Part shown: piece after piece, positions 42,210 to 52,563 of the stretch
How the letters are laid out: each line of letters starts with the position of its first letter
Numbering within the stretch: position 1 is the first letter of the stretch
Assembly (NCBI GenBank): GCA_963576735.1
Contig: OY755173.1
Span: 19,872,873-19,936,872, forward strand
Length of the DNA stretch: 64,000 nucleotides
Direction: 5' to 3'
Origin: Bedellia somnulentella
Lineage: Eukaryota; Arthropoda; Insecta; Lepidoptera; Bedelliidae
Notes under the pieces: model-generated
Databases searched by the model: none
What the model saw: only the letters and a program-made list of their open reading frames with translations
What the model was told of the DNA's origin: nothing
Position numbers and translations under genes: made by a program

Positions 42210-43690
42210 TAAGTAAACCATTAATATTGTCGATTTCTAAATCACTTAGTCTTTGGAGTGCGCGTAAATACTTGTGTAAACTAACATTATACTCAATACA
42301 ATCGTGCCTCATTTAGAATATATGTTAATAGTAAAAAACTGTTGGCTGTAATGAGATAGTTGAAAAATCATAAGTAAAACTACATATTTATTTAGTAGCG
42401 TACAATAGTTAAATAAATGATTGCAGGATCTTTAACTCCCAAATAACTTGAAACCGAAGCACAGAATAATTCTGCCATTGTCCTTTAAAAATAATGACTT
42501 ATTCGAATTGGATAGTATTAAAATAAGTCCTTTTAAATGGTGATTGCCTTAAAAAAACTTTCGATACGGAATTCTTAATACTGAAGAAAATTATAACTAT
42601 TTGATTATATAATGGGTCTATGGCGATGACCAGTTTTAAATGTTAATCATATATTTTTGTCATTAGTAAACGCTTTAAAAATTTTAAATACTCACTTTCT
42701 TTAACTATCTAGCTTATAAGAAAGGCTCATTTTTCGTCGGTACTAAATGCATGTTTAATCTTAAAGAAATAAAAATTTATGTTCATAAATTCATCTAAAT
42801 AAATCTTAATGGTAAAAAAAGAATTGTTAAACATTTTTGCACAAAGGTATCCATTCGTATTGAATTTTCTTCACTACATTTACGTGCACAAGTCGATAGC
42901 AGTTTATTTTGAACCAACCGTTTTGGCTTCGAGTCATTGGTGCATCTGATGGGTGGACACGTTGGTAGGACGTGGCTGCCACTCGGGTTTTAAATATTAA
43001 TGTTGTAGTGGTTTTACGTTAGCTGAAAAAAGTATAAATTTTTAAAATGAATGCAATTAAATGTTGATGAAATTGGGATCATAAATATATATAAAAATGT
43101 TGTTGATATTGAATACTTATTAAGATCTGGTGATGACTGTTATTTTGTTTTGTTCATTTATGTAGTAAATAGTAATCATGACCCATCAAACCAAAGAAAT
43201 GATAAAAATAAAAGATGTTAATGTTACACCTGACCTAATATTATATGTTAAGTATTTATTATATTTAATTATTAGTCATGAATTGTAGCTTTTCCAAGAC
43301 ATAAATGTTGTTTTGTTAAAATAATTTAATATTGTTTCATCAAAGCTGTTTAGTTGGGCTGTGTTCGAAATTCACATTTCGTTTAGTAAAGTAAGATTTT
43401 AGTTGCTAGATGAATTATTTAACGATATGTAGCAATATCTTTCTTAGAATAAGTTATTTGTAAATGTTGCCAATTATCTATTGCTCTCATTTTGTAATAC
43501 TTAATTATAAAATATATTAACTATTTTGGGTTATGTAATATAATAGTGGCTCTAAAATAAAGATAATAATTTTAATTAAATTAGATATAGAGTGAGTGAG
43601 ATATGTTCACGAATAATAAAATTATATTTGCTTTGATTGTTGTGTACGATTTCCAAAATATTGTTAATAAATCATAAGTTTAAAATTCTA

Positions 43691-43738
43691 AATAAAATTA
43701 TATTTACAACCATGCCTTTTTTTATTTTATTATTTATT
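43691..43738. promoter_or_regulatory. Convergent poly(A) signals
   Basis: AATAAA on + at 43691-43696 (TPRG1L side); TTTATT, that is AATAAA on the minus strand, at 43721-43726 and 43733-43738 (414-aa gene side). The last is 208 bp past the minus-strand stop. Confidence 0.6.
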
Positions 43739-43946
43739 GAAAATTTAAAGACAAAAACAGTTGCAAGGAAATAAACATATTACAAACTTACATCCTCAAC
43801 ATTTTGACTATGACAATGAAATTGAAATTAGCTTAAAACATTGAAAACAAATAATAATTAATTTAGATATTAGAAAAAGAAATACCATTCTTAACATAAA
43901 AACAATCGTTCCTTTCTTTCTAAAATTTAATATTTTTTATTAAAAT

Positions 43947-44945
43947 CTAAATAAGGTACTCAGAGTCATTCCAATTTGGAGGAAAATCAAAATTATCCCA
44001 AAAACATTTAGAAAAATCATCTAGGGATATATATTCAGTTTTCTGTACGTGTCGCACGAATTTCAAATTTTCAACCCAAGACAAATCTATTTCTTTAGCG
44101 ACAGCAATTTTTTTATTAATATAATTCGCTGTTTTCGAGATTTCAGTTGCGTTTTGTGCCAACTTAAAACTACTATCTGATGTTTTAGTTTCAGTTCTGC
44201 CATGACATGAATTTAAAATATAATTTGTTTTTTGTTCACATGCTCTTGTTTTCAAACTATTGTTCGGTATTTTCGTAGTAGTTGAATTTGATTTGATATT
44301 TTTCTTTTGAGTTAAGATATCAAAATTATTTGTAGATTTTGGTAATTTTGAATTAAGAACATTTTCGTCGCCTTTGGTCTTGCGATTCTGTTTATTATTT
44401 TTTGTGATAGTGTTGAAACATTTCGGTGGAAGTACGCTTACTTGAGGATTAGCTTTTGGTTTAGATTCCTTTTTTTGTTTCAATACAATAGAACGTTTTT
44501 TACTCTTATTTTTTCCTAGACGTGGAGTGTTGGTTTTGATGTGCAATTGCTCAATCATAGCATCGTCAACATTTTTCAAGATACTTTGTGATGCTTGACT
44601 ACTTTCAGCTGTTTCATCGATCAAAATCTGTGACAACTCTCTTGATATAATTGCTACTTCATCATTGATTTGTGAAATCACATGACCAGCGGTTTCTGTA
44701 TCACTTTCATCACACAGATCAATTGAGTCATATATTTTTGGAGCTGAAGCTGTTTTCAATGCATTAGATTTCAGTTTCTTTACTTTATTGAATTTATTTG
44801 TATTGCCTGTCTTCCTAGGACTAGGGTTTGTTGTAACAGCAGAATCAGTCTTTCTATTTGGCGGAAACATATCTTGCGTATCGGTGCATGATCCCCTCTC
44901 TTCTATTATAATACCCTTCATTACTCTAACGAGTTTTTCTGTTAC
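43947..44945 (-). CDS. 414-aa protein, exon 3 and stop
   Basis: Acceptor ctttgaag on the minus strand, then VTEKLVRVMKGIIIEERG; 332 residues ending NWNDSEYLI. Poly(A) signals lie at 43738-43733 and nearby. Confidence 0.8.
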   Translation of the reverse strand, partial: VTEKLVRVMKGIIIEERGSCTDTQDMFPPNRKTDSAVTTNPSPRKTGNTNKFNKVKKLKSNALKTASAPKIYDSIDLCDESDTETAGHVISQINDEVAIISRELSQILIDETAESSQASQSILKNVDDAMIEQLHIKTNTPRLGKNKSKKRSIVLKQKKESKPKANPQVSVLPPKCFNTITKNNKQNRKTKGDENVLNSKLPKSTNNFDILTQKKNIKSNSTTTKIPNNSLKTRACEQKTNYILNSCHGRTETKTSDSSFKLAQNATEISKTANYINKKIAVAKEIDLSWVENLKFVRHVQKTEYISLDDFSKCFWDNFDFPPNWNDSEYLI

Positions 44946-47900
44946 CTTCAAAGACAAAAACAATTACTGAAATAAAGCTCTGTGATTTAAATTATATTGC
45001 CAAGCTTAAAATATGAATTATGTTAATAAATACGTGGCATACAATAGAGCCTCAATATGTGATTAGTGATTAAGCGAAAATAATTCGTAATTCGTTATTG
45101 CAATTTCTAGTAGGCTAACTTGATCTGTTTTTTTTAGAATAGAAAATTTATTGCAAGTCACAAGTAAAGTAAATGGTATCCATACTAATATTATAAATGG
45201 GAAAGTGAGTTTGTTTGTTTGTTTATTTGTTCCGCTTTCACGCCATAACTACGGAACCGATACCCTTGAAATTTTGCAGACGTATAGTTAGAAGCCTAAA
45301 TTAAATAATAGGATACTTTTTATCCCGGAGAAATTTATGTTCCCGAGGGAAAACAAAAATATTGTATGCTTGCTGGATGTATTGGAGATGGCGCTGTGTG
45401 TCGTTTAAAACAAAGTAATATATTGCAAACTAATATAAACATGTAAATTTAGAAGCTAAATGATACGATGATGAATCCACGAAAATGAGAAATACGCAAG
45501 GGTTCCCACAGGAGCATCAAAAAACCTTAACTCATATCTGGCTCAACATATTGCAGCGAATATTTTTTTTATCGATGGATTTAACATCATACTCTTCGTT
45601 GATGGTCATTTTGGAAAGATTAAGATTAATTAAGGGGTTTCATCCATTTTCATAAAAATAAGTGTACGTTTAAATGACAATTTGTTGGTTAATAGTAAGA
45701 CTTATAAAAACTAAAGCGTAAAAAAAATTTACACCGCCGGTAACGTCCCCGTGGCGAAGCGGTATAACTATCTACTATGAATATTTAATTAAAACTATTA
45801 TGAATTAATCGTCTCGGATTCGTATCTCAGGTGATTCAAGCTTTTTGTATTATTATTTTTGTTTTGTTAGCTTAGAATAGCAATATGTAAAAAAAATAGC
45901 AAGCACTCACAATGGAGATCCACCACTAACCATCCCCATATTCGCTCGCAATCGCTGCAAGCTCTCCCACTATCACGAACGATCAGTGTAGGGGCAGCAT
46001 TGGGCCGCCGCCGAAGCGCCCAACTACTATCCGTATTTGTACTTGCTAAAGATATTCTCATTTCTGATCATAGGTTGGTACAGAATGGGTTGTTTCATGA
46101 TTGTTATGAGAAATTAAACAGGAAATTTTTGGAACTCAACCCCTAAAGGGTTGATATAGCAAATGATAATAATGATTTTTGACATTTTGGTATCTAGAAA
46201 CAAAAAACTTGGTGCGATTAAATTTATGAAATTCATCTATCAATCATTCATAAGTATTTACTAACGGCCATAGATTCCTTAAAAGGGTAGCCATAGCTTC
46301 AGATATAGTAATTTTTCATCCACTTTTGGAAATATATTGGGAAAAGGTAGTAAAATAAAGGTTATTAGTGATTGTTCACCAAATGCATCGCCCAACAATA
46401 ACTTAAAAAGCCTCAATGTCTTTTATGGCCTTTACAACACCCGCGGGAATATAAATAAAAAAAAACAAAACTTGAGATAGTGTTTCGTTATTTTGGATGT
46501 AAACCGAATGCAAAAAATGTAGTCCACGCGGACGAAGTCGCGGGCAAAAAGCTAGTAAAGTAATAAAGTACAAGTGATGCCCTGCTACGGCACAGCAAAC
46601 ATGATTTGCAATCTTTGATTAAAACAAAATAAGAAAGATGCGGCACGTACTTATATTATAATCTTCAACTGAAGAGAGGCATATTCACAACTACACAGCA
46701 CGCACACTCACACAACATATTTGATTCGACAGAGACAAACATATTTGATTCGAAAGTAGCGCGAGCGAGACAAGCGCATGCGTGTCGTGCGCTGTCGTGC
46801 GTATTCGGGATACTTCGGGTTAAATTGTGTCAACGACGATACCAGATAGCGTATTGTATATTTCTATCTCACTCTGCAAAATGGCGAACAAAGCAATAAG
46901 TGAATTTAAAAATATCATATTCTTTTTAAGTTTTTATGTACTTACGAGTGAAAAGTGATTTCATAAGATTTGTTTTTTTCTTTTGGAATAGTTTGTACAA
47001 CGCATAAAATAACACGAAGGCATTTTTGGTAACCGCTATCTCGCTTAAAATAATAAATCAGTTTCTTCGAGTCACACACCTGTTCCTTTCACTTGTCGAT
47101 TGCAACTGAGCGCAATTAGGCGACGTTAGCCTGATATAAAGGATCCACGCGCTAGAGGCGAGTCACCTATCTTCCGTTTTTTGTTTTAATCAATGTTTGC
47201 AATGTTCGCGACCTTGGTGTACCTTTTGCCTTGACAAACTACTAAGAGTTTTACATCTGTAATGTTATTATTCAATATGTGTATAAAATACACAAGACGA
47301 CGTGATAGCTCAATGGGTAGAACACCGGATAACGTGCAAGCGACTAGTGATCAAATCCCGGGTCGGGCCTACACCAATTTGTCTTTTCTAAAGACATATG
47401 TCTGGTTTATTTATCATGGTGGTTAACGGTGAGGGAAAACATCGCGAGGAAACCCACATGACTGAGTTGTACATAGTCATGTGACAGTGTATTCGTACAA
47501 AACGGCGATAGGCCTGCCCCCTATCACGTGAGTACACTGTCCATGCAAAACGTGGGTACTCTGAACACAAGGTGACAAAGTCACGTGATGTTCAGAAGTA
47601 TTAGTACCTCTGCCAACCCCTTCGGGGATATTCGGCGTGAACGTTTATGTTATGTTTATGTGTATATAAAATAAATACTCTGCTCACCTGTAAGGATCTC
47701 GGATCATGTTTAGATTGTTCCCTTAGTTTATGAACTTCTGGAAGAAGAACTTCCGCTTCATCCGCTCGTATTTCTTTACCGTTGTAAATATGGTCGTCTA
47801 CTCTGAAGCTGATCTCCATTAGTCTTGTCATTACTGATGTGATCTGCATAAATATTTCGGTATTAAATGCTTTTATTTAATTGGCAGTTATTATGTGTAT

Positions 47901-50900
47901 GTATGGTACTACGATAATAAATATATGATTTATATAATAATGGGTGTAGTGTCGGCTTAGAATAACACTACCCCATTTCTACCCGTGGGTGATCGTAAGA
48001 GGCGACTAAGGGTATAGGGGCTTTTTAAGTGATTTTTGGGCGATTTGGTTGGAGTCCCGTTATCAAAAACATATTACTATCTTTCCCCCAATCAACTTCC
48101 AAAAGTGGCTGAGGAATTTCTCATTCCAAAGCTCTGGCTACCCCGTTAAGGGATTTATAGCCGTGAGTATATCTATGTATGTATGTATGTACAATAATGG
48201 GTTCCAATGTTTCTGTTAAATTTGACAGGGTAGATTCGTCAGGTCAGTCTGCCTGTCCGTGTCACAGCAATTTATTTCCGAAATTATTTGGACTACGTAG
48301 TTAAAAAATATTTTAGGATATTATAAGAACAAACATAAAACGTCGTTTCCAAGCAACCGTGATAGCCCAGTGGGTAGAACACTCGGTTATCGTGCAAACG
48401 ACTAGTGTTCAAATCCTGGGTCGGGCCTACACCAATTTGTCTTTTCTAAAGACATATGTGTGGTTAATTTATCATGGTTGTTAACGGTGAGGGAAAACAT
48501 CGTGAGGAAACCCACATGGCTGAGTTGTACTTAGTCATGTGAAAGTGTATTCGTACAAAACGGCGATAGGCCTGCCCCCTATCACGTGAGTACACTGTCC
48601 ATGCAAAACGTGGGTACTCTGAACACCAGGTGACAAAGTCACTTGATGTTCAGAAGTATTAGTACATCTGCCAACCCCTTCGGGGATATACGGCGTGAAC
48701 GTTTATGTTATGTATGTTATGTTATGTCGTTTCCAATTCAGAGTGGAAGACACCCATTCGGCACATTCGATACACGCGGGAGTCCTGCGCTTTTACCTAT
48801 AAATTTCAATATATACACTAACGACATCCCGCGTATATCGCTGGTGGAGTTAGCACTTTTTGGATTTCCTTACAAAAAGCTACCATAACCACATTTACAT
48901 ACGGATTTCCCTTCAGCCTGTCGTAACACAAATTGGGGAGAGGTTCTGGAAGTGGTGGATCCAGGGAAATTATTCCAAAAGCGCAGCCATGCTCTCTTTG
49001 CAGGGGGGCGCCTCGCGAAATCCGATACATCTTGTGCAACTTGATTCGCTACACCTTCTTGTGGGTGAAAAAACTAAATACCTCGGTGCTGACTTTGGTC
49101 CTCGGCTCTCATGGCACCACCACATCAAATACATAAAAAGGCTCATTCGTGCTAAATAGGCTCTCACTGTTGATTTGTGCTCGTAGTAAGTTCTAAATAC
49201 CACACAAAATTACACTATACAAACTATGTATATTGTCAATCCTCTCGTATCGTAGTCAGATGATACAGAATATGATTAGGCGCAAGGCGTTCAAGGCGCC
49301 TTCGTTTGTTAGAAACTACGATCTCCACAGAGATATAGAACTCACGACGATCAGTGATTCTAATTAATCTCACGTAGAAGCTTTAATGAGATCCTTGATC
49401 ACTATAATCCACATCTACAAGCATCGCTTGACTAAACAATAATACCAGACGTCGGGACTTAAGAGAGACGCCCTCGAAGCGTTCTCTCTGTTTATAAAAG
49501 GTAAGTCATATAAAGGTAAGGTGTATTATACTCTTACTACTTGTTTCGACGCATGTTTGCTCATTTGCAAAGAAATTATAACAATATATATCGACGGCCC
49601 CTACGTAAACTATCGTAACTGCAAAAATCAAAATTTTTGTTTTTTTCATATTTAAAACGTAACTGTGGTATCTATGATGTACATTAATTATTTTTTGTTT
49701 TTATTCATTTTTAAGACAATTTTTTAATTGAATACTGTCGAAACTGTACCAATTACGCGCCAAAAACTATATTAAGTGGTAGATTCGAATTGCTCTCCTG
49801 TGAAGTTAAGGTTTTGAAGTTACGATACTTTACGTAGTAGCCGTCCATATTATAATGTGAAAGCTAATTTGTTTCGTTTTAATTAGTTACTTAGAATGGA
49901 TTTTTTATTTGCAAGAAACATTACGGTAACCATTTTGACTAACTGATTATTATGGATCCATGTCGTCTGTAAATATACATACATACATACATATACTCAC
50001 GGCTATAAATCCCTTAACGGGGTAGCCAGAGCTTTGGAATGAGAAATTCCTCAGCTACTTTTGGAAGTTGATTGGGGAAAAGATAGTAATAATAAATGTT
50101 TTATTCAACCGATTTTGAGACACATTTGAGGGCACATCGAGAGGATGGATGATAGGAAATTGGTAAAAGGTATCTATAGAGCTAATGTGGAAGGTAATGT
50201 TAGTAGAGGACGGCCACGAAAGACACACTTGGACCAAATTGAAAGTGTGCTCAAAAAGGCAGGCGTCCGAAGTATGAAGAATAAAAGAGCATGTATGAAA
50301 AGATTGATGGATGTAGACGAAGCAAGAGAGGTTTGCCAGGATCGTACAAAGTGGCGATCGATAGTCTCTGCCTACCCCAATGGGAATTAACGGCGTGAGT
50401 ATATATGTATGTATTTTGAGATATAGCACATTTTGTAAAACTGCAAATTTACTTTTTATTTCCTAAAAACACAAAAAAAAAGTTGGTATGTTGCAGATGC
50501 ATTTGTACGAACCCGATAAAACTCTTGCTTACTTCAGAATTATCATCTACTTTCTACTTACTTAAACTCACGGCTATGCATAAAAGGAGGTAGTCCGAAT
50601 TTGAGATTCCGTAGACCCTTTGTAAGTAGTAAGGAGAGAAAATTGTATGATTGGTGTTTGATTGTGTGTGTGTGTGGTGATTGGTGCCACCACACCATCC
50701 ACATTACCCAATCAATTTAAAAGTCCCTACATTACAATCGCCTCGAATGACACCCACTCGGTAAGATATATGGGTTATGTTGTTGTTGTCCTATGGCACC
50801 CCACTGGTGCACAGGGCCTGCACAAGCTCCCGCCACGCCTTCCTGTCTGCCGCGACTTCCCTGGCCGCACTCCAACTCAGTCCCGCCGCTCGCAGCTCGC

Positions 50901-51196
50901 TCTCCACGCTCCGGCGCCAAGTGTGTACGGGACGGCCGCGGGCTCGCTTGCCGTCCGGTGGTTTCCACTCGAATGCGATGCTGGCGTTTGTGGTCCCTCT
51001 TCGAAATGTGTGTCCCATCCACCTCCATATGGGTTATAGTGCTAATAAACCAATAAATAATTCGAAACCGATACAACACAGCTAATGATAAAGCGAAGTA
51101 ATTTACCTTTTCGATATATCTATCTTGCAATTTTCTTCGTGGTTTTCTAGTAGTAGTACGTTTTTCTTTAATTGTTTTACGTACAGGACGAGCCAT
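43947..51196 (-). CDS. Unrecognised 414-aa lysine-rich, mostly disordered protein, 3 exons
   Basis: I do not recognise this gene. Exons in transcript order are 51196-51107, 47843-47688 and 44945-43947, all joined in phase 0, giving 414 aa. Residues 1-30 are very basic (MARPVRKTIKEKRTTTRKPR). Residues 31-100 look helical and ordered, with ITSVMTRLMEISFRVDD and VLLPEVHKLREQ. Residues about 105-355 are low-complexity, rich in Lys, Asn, Ser and Thr, with an acidic patch DLCDESDTET and basic stretches such as KNKSKKR that could be nuclear signals. The C-terminal 50 residues are aromatic and conserved-looking (EIDLSWVENLKFVRHV, FSKCFWDNFDFPPNW). The layout suggests a nuclear or chromatin-associated protein, but this is inference. 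The splice sites, ordered ends and clear poly(A) signals argue for a real host gene rather than a repeat. Confidence 0.78.
45178..46554 (+). mobile_element. Non-autonomous Helitron, copy 1
   Basis: Begins TCCATACTAATATTATAAAT after an A. Ends with a short hairpin (gcggacgaagtcgc), ten bases and CTAG, followed by T, the A/T insertion site of Helitrons. Inside are a tRNA-like module (about 45747-45840) and a reversed old SINE-A (46258-46450). In intron 2 of the 414-aa gene. Confidence 0.82.
46258..46450 (-). repeat. Old SINE-A carried in the Helitron
   Basis: Degenerate reverse copy from taacggccatagattcc to caacacccgcggg. The same position is occupied in Helitron copy 2. Confidence 0.75.
47297..47655 (+). 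repeat. SINE-C full-length copy
   Basis: Best-preserved head: gacgtgatagctcaatgggt, gtgcaagcgactag, tcaaatcccgggtcggg. It ends 33 bp from exon 2 of the 414-aa gene. Confidence 0.92.
47688..47843 (-). CDS. 414-aa protein, exon 2
   Basis: Acceptor tatgcag, donor gtgagc on the minus strand. 52 residues, ITSVMTRLMEISFRVDD to DPRSLQ, predicted helical. Confidence 0.78.
47944..48189 (+). repeat. SINE-A copy
   Basis: Flanked by a(t/c)aataatggg. Confidence 0.92.
48353..48727 (+). repeat. SINE-C full-length copy
   Basis: Same head subtype as 7316-7685 (ccgtgatagcccagtgggt). Confidence 0.92.
48730..49480 (+). pseudogene. Jockey-like LINE reverse transcriptase relic
   Basis: Several broken frames: LLPINFNIYTNDIPRISLVELALFG, where the catalytic ADD after it is lost, SLQPVVTQIGERFWKWWIQG, GEKTKYLGADFGPRLSWHHH and later FVRNYDLHRDIELTTIS. 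Internally deleted and full of frameshifts. Confidence 0.85.
49976..50100 (-). repeat. SINE-A 3' half joined to LINE-B
   Basis: Reverse SINE-A that stops at gataataataaatg, exactly where a forward LINE-B end begins; the shared tails point outward. Confidence 0.85.
50101..50415 (+). mobile_element. LINE-B 3' end with 81 open codons
   Basis: Encodes RKLVKGIYRANVEGNVSRG, RPRKTHLDQIESVLKKAG, RACMKRLMDVDEAREVC and SIVSAYPNGN, then ggcgtgagtatatatgtatg. C-terminal tail of a LINE reverse transcriptase. Confidence 0.9.
50760..51040 (-). pseudogene. LINE C-terminal fragment
   Basis: Minus: MGHTFRRGTTNASIAFEW, then KRARGRPVHTWRRSVESEL, RAAGLSWSAAREVAADR and ELVQALCTSG. GC-rich island just downstream of exon 1 of the 414-aa gene; not part of it, as the donor precedes it. 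Confidence 0.85.
51107..51196 (-). CDS. 414-aa protein, exon 1
   Basis: ATG at 51196; 30 residues from MARPVRKTIKEK to DRYIEK; donor AAG/gtaaat on the minus strand. A LINE C-terminal fragment follows within the first 70-100 bp of the intron. Confidence 0.75.
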
Positions 51197-52474
51197 ATCA
51201 AAAGCCTACTGTTTGCACTTTGGTGTTAACAACCAAAAAAACGTGACGTGACGAACCAAAAAAAATACTTTTTATATAAAGTTTCCTAAATTTGTAATGA
51301 ATTCTTATTTAAATTATTTTTCTTTGTTGAAAAGAGTGCGTGCGGTTGTTTGCGCGCCAAACCAAATACGTAAACTTTTTTTTCTTAAGGATATTTCGTA
51401 ATTGTGGTTTGCCGCCAAAACCAATAAATCGACTGACTTCAAAATAGGAGATACTCAATTCGATTTTATGTTTTATTTTATGTAATGCGATTACTCACGT
51501 TTTTTTTGTATTAAAAAAAAATATGTTATGTTGGATATACTTCCAAAGTAGTCCGATTTAATTTCCTTATGCTTTGATAGTGTAATTATAAAAATAATAC
51601 AAAATATTAAAATGACTATTTGGATAACCCTATTGAATTTAGAATTTTGTATGAATGTTTTGGTTTCCGTCAAATAGGTTTAAAGTTGCTTCCATTTTGC
51701 CAAAAAGTATATAAATAAATTTGCCTAAAATAATATTAGTCATATTTTTATTTATTTATTTGAGAAACAAACGGTACACAATATTTCAAATAAGAGAAAA
51801 ATACAGAGAAGTTCTTGACCTATAAAGTATTTTATTGTTAAATGTTGGTTTTGAGCAGTTCAGTTTTATATTGTATAAAAAATTAATAAAAATCTATAAA
51901 GTATAGTAGATAGATAGACCACAAGTCAGCGACAGATTGGATAACCTATTTCTTCTCAATCTAAAATTTGTGCAACGCATTAAACAGCTGTTAGCATATT
52001 AAGCTTAAACCGAATCGTTCACGGGTTACGCCGTATTCCTCGTTCTGTAGGCGTACAAATTCTTTAGAAGTGGACACGAACAAATATCAAACCATATGTA
52101 CTTTTGTACGAGTACACTGTCACATAACTAAGTTAAGTACTTTTTGACAGCAGGAGTTGAGTTGTTGAATTGGTTAATTCTTTAAAAAAAAACGAAGAAT
52201 GTCCTTAAGATTCCAAAATTGTATCTTACATAGAAACCTAAAATCTAAAAATAAAACTTTTAATAATATATGTCAATTATTAGATTAAACTTTTTTTAAG
52301 TTATTGGTGTTACTATTAACTTTATGTATAAAAAAACTCTTGTTGAATATTAGCCAAAGTTTACGCCGATATGTGATAAGTAGGTATTCGAAGAACAAAA
52401 AGATAACATAATTTGCGAAACTGGTTCAGTGTAAGCTCTGGCTCCTGCCCAGAGTGACATGCACTGATTTAATT
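51197..52474. promoter_or_regulatory. Divergent intergenic region between the 414-aa and hemocytin-like genes
   Basis: 1.28 kb, AT-rich, with one short SINE-C scrap near 52090-52130. Both promoters must lie here unless untranslated exons exist elsewhere. No clear TATA or motif can be assigned by eye. Confidence 0.5.
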
Positions 52475-52563
52475 ATGTATTTATTAAATATTATTTTAGT
52501 TTTGGTTCTTGAAATTCATTTATGTTTCGGCTATGGAGCGTTGCATGCAGGACAAGAAGTCAG
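52475..52563 (+). CDS. Hemocytin-like exon 1, signal peptide
   Basis: ATG at 52475, hydrophobic core LLNIILVLVLEIHLCF, then GYGALHAGQEV; donor gtaaga. Phase 2 joins exon 2 as SNPDDFEAP. Confidence 0.87.

Larger units (their letters stand above)
40488..43715 (+). other. Probable long TPRG1L 3' UTR or flank
   Basis: 3.2 kb AT-rich without coding signal. Carries the D repeats and PIF MITE copy 2. The AATAAA at 43691-43696 is the last + strand poly(A) signal before the convergent gene. That the UTR reaches this far is inference. Confidence 0.45.

Noticed and set aside
50662..51085. Forward open frames in the GC-rich island
   Set aside because: Antisense shadows of a LINE C-terminal fragment.
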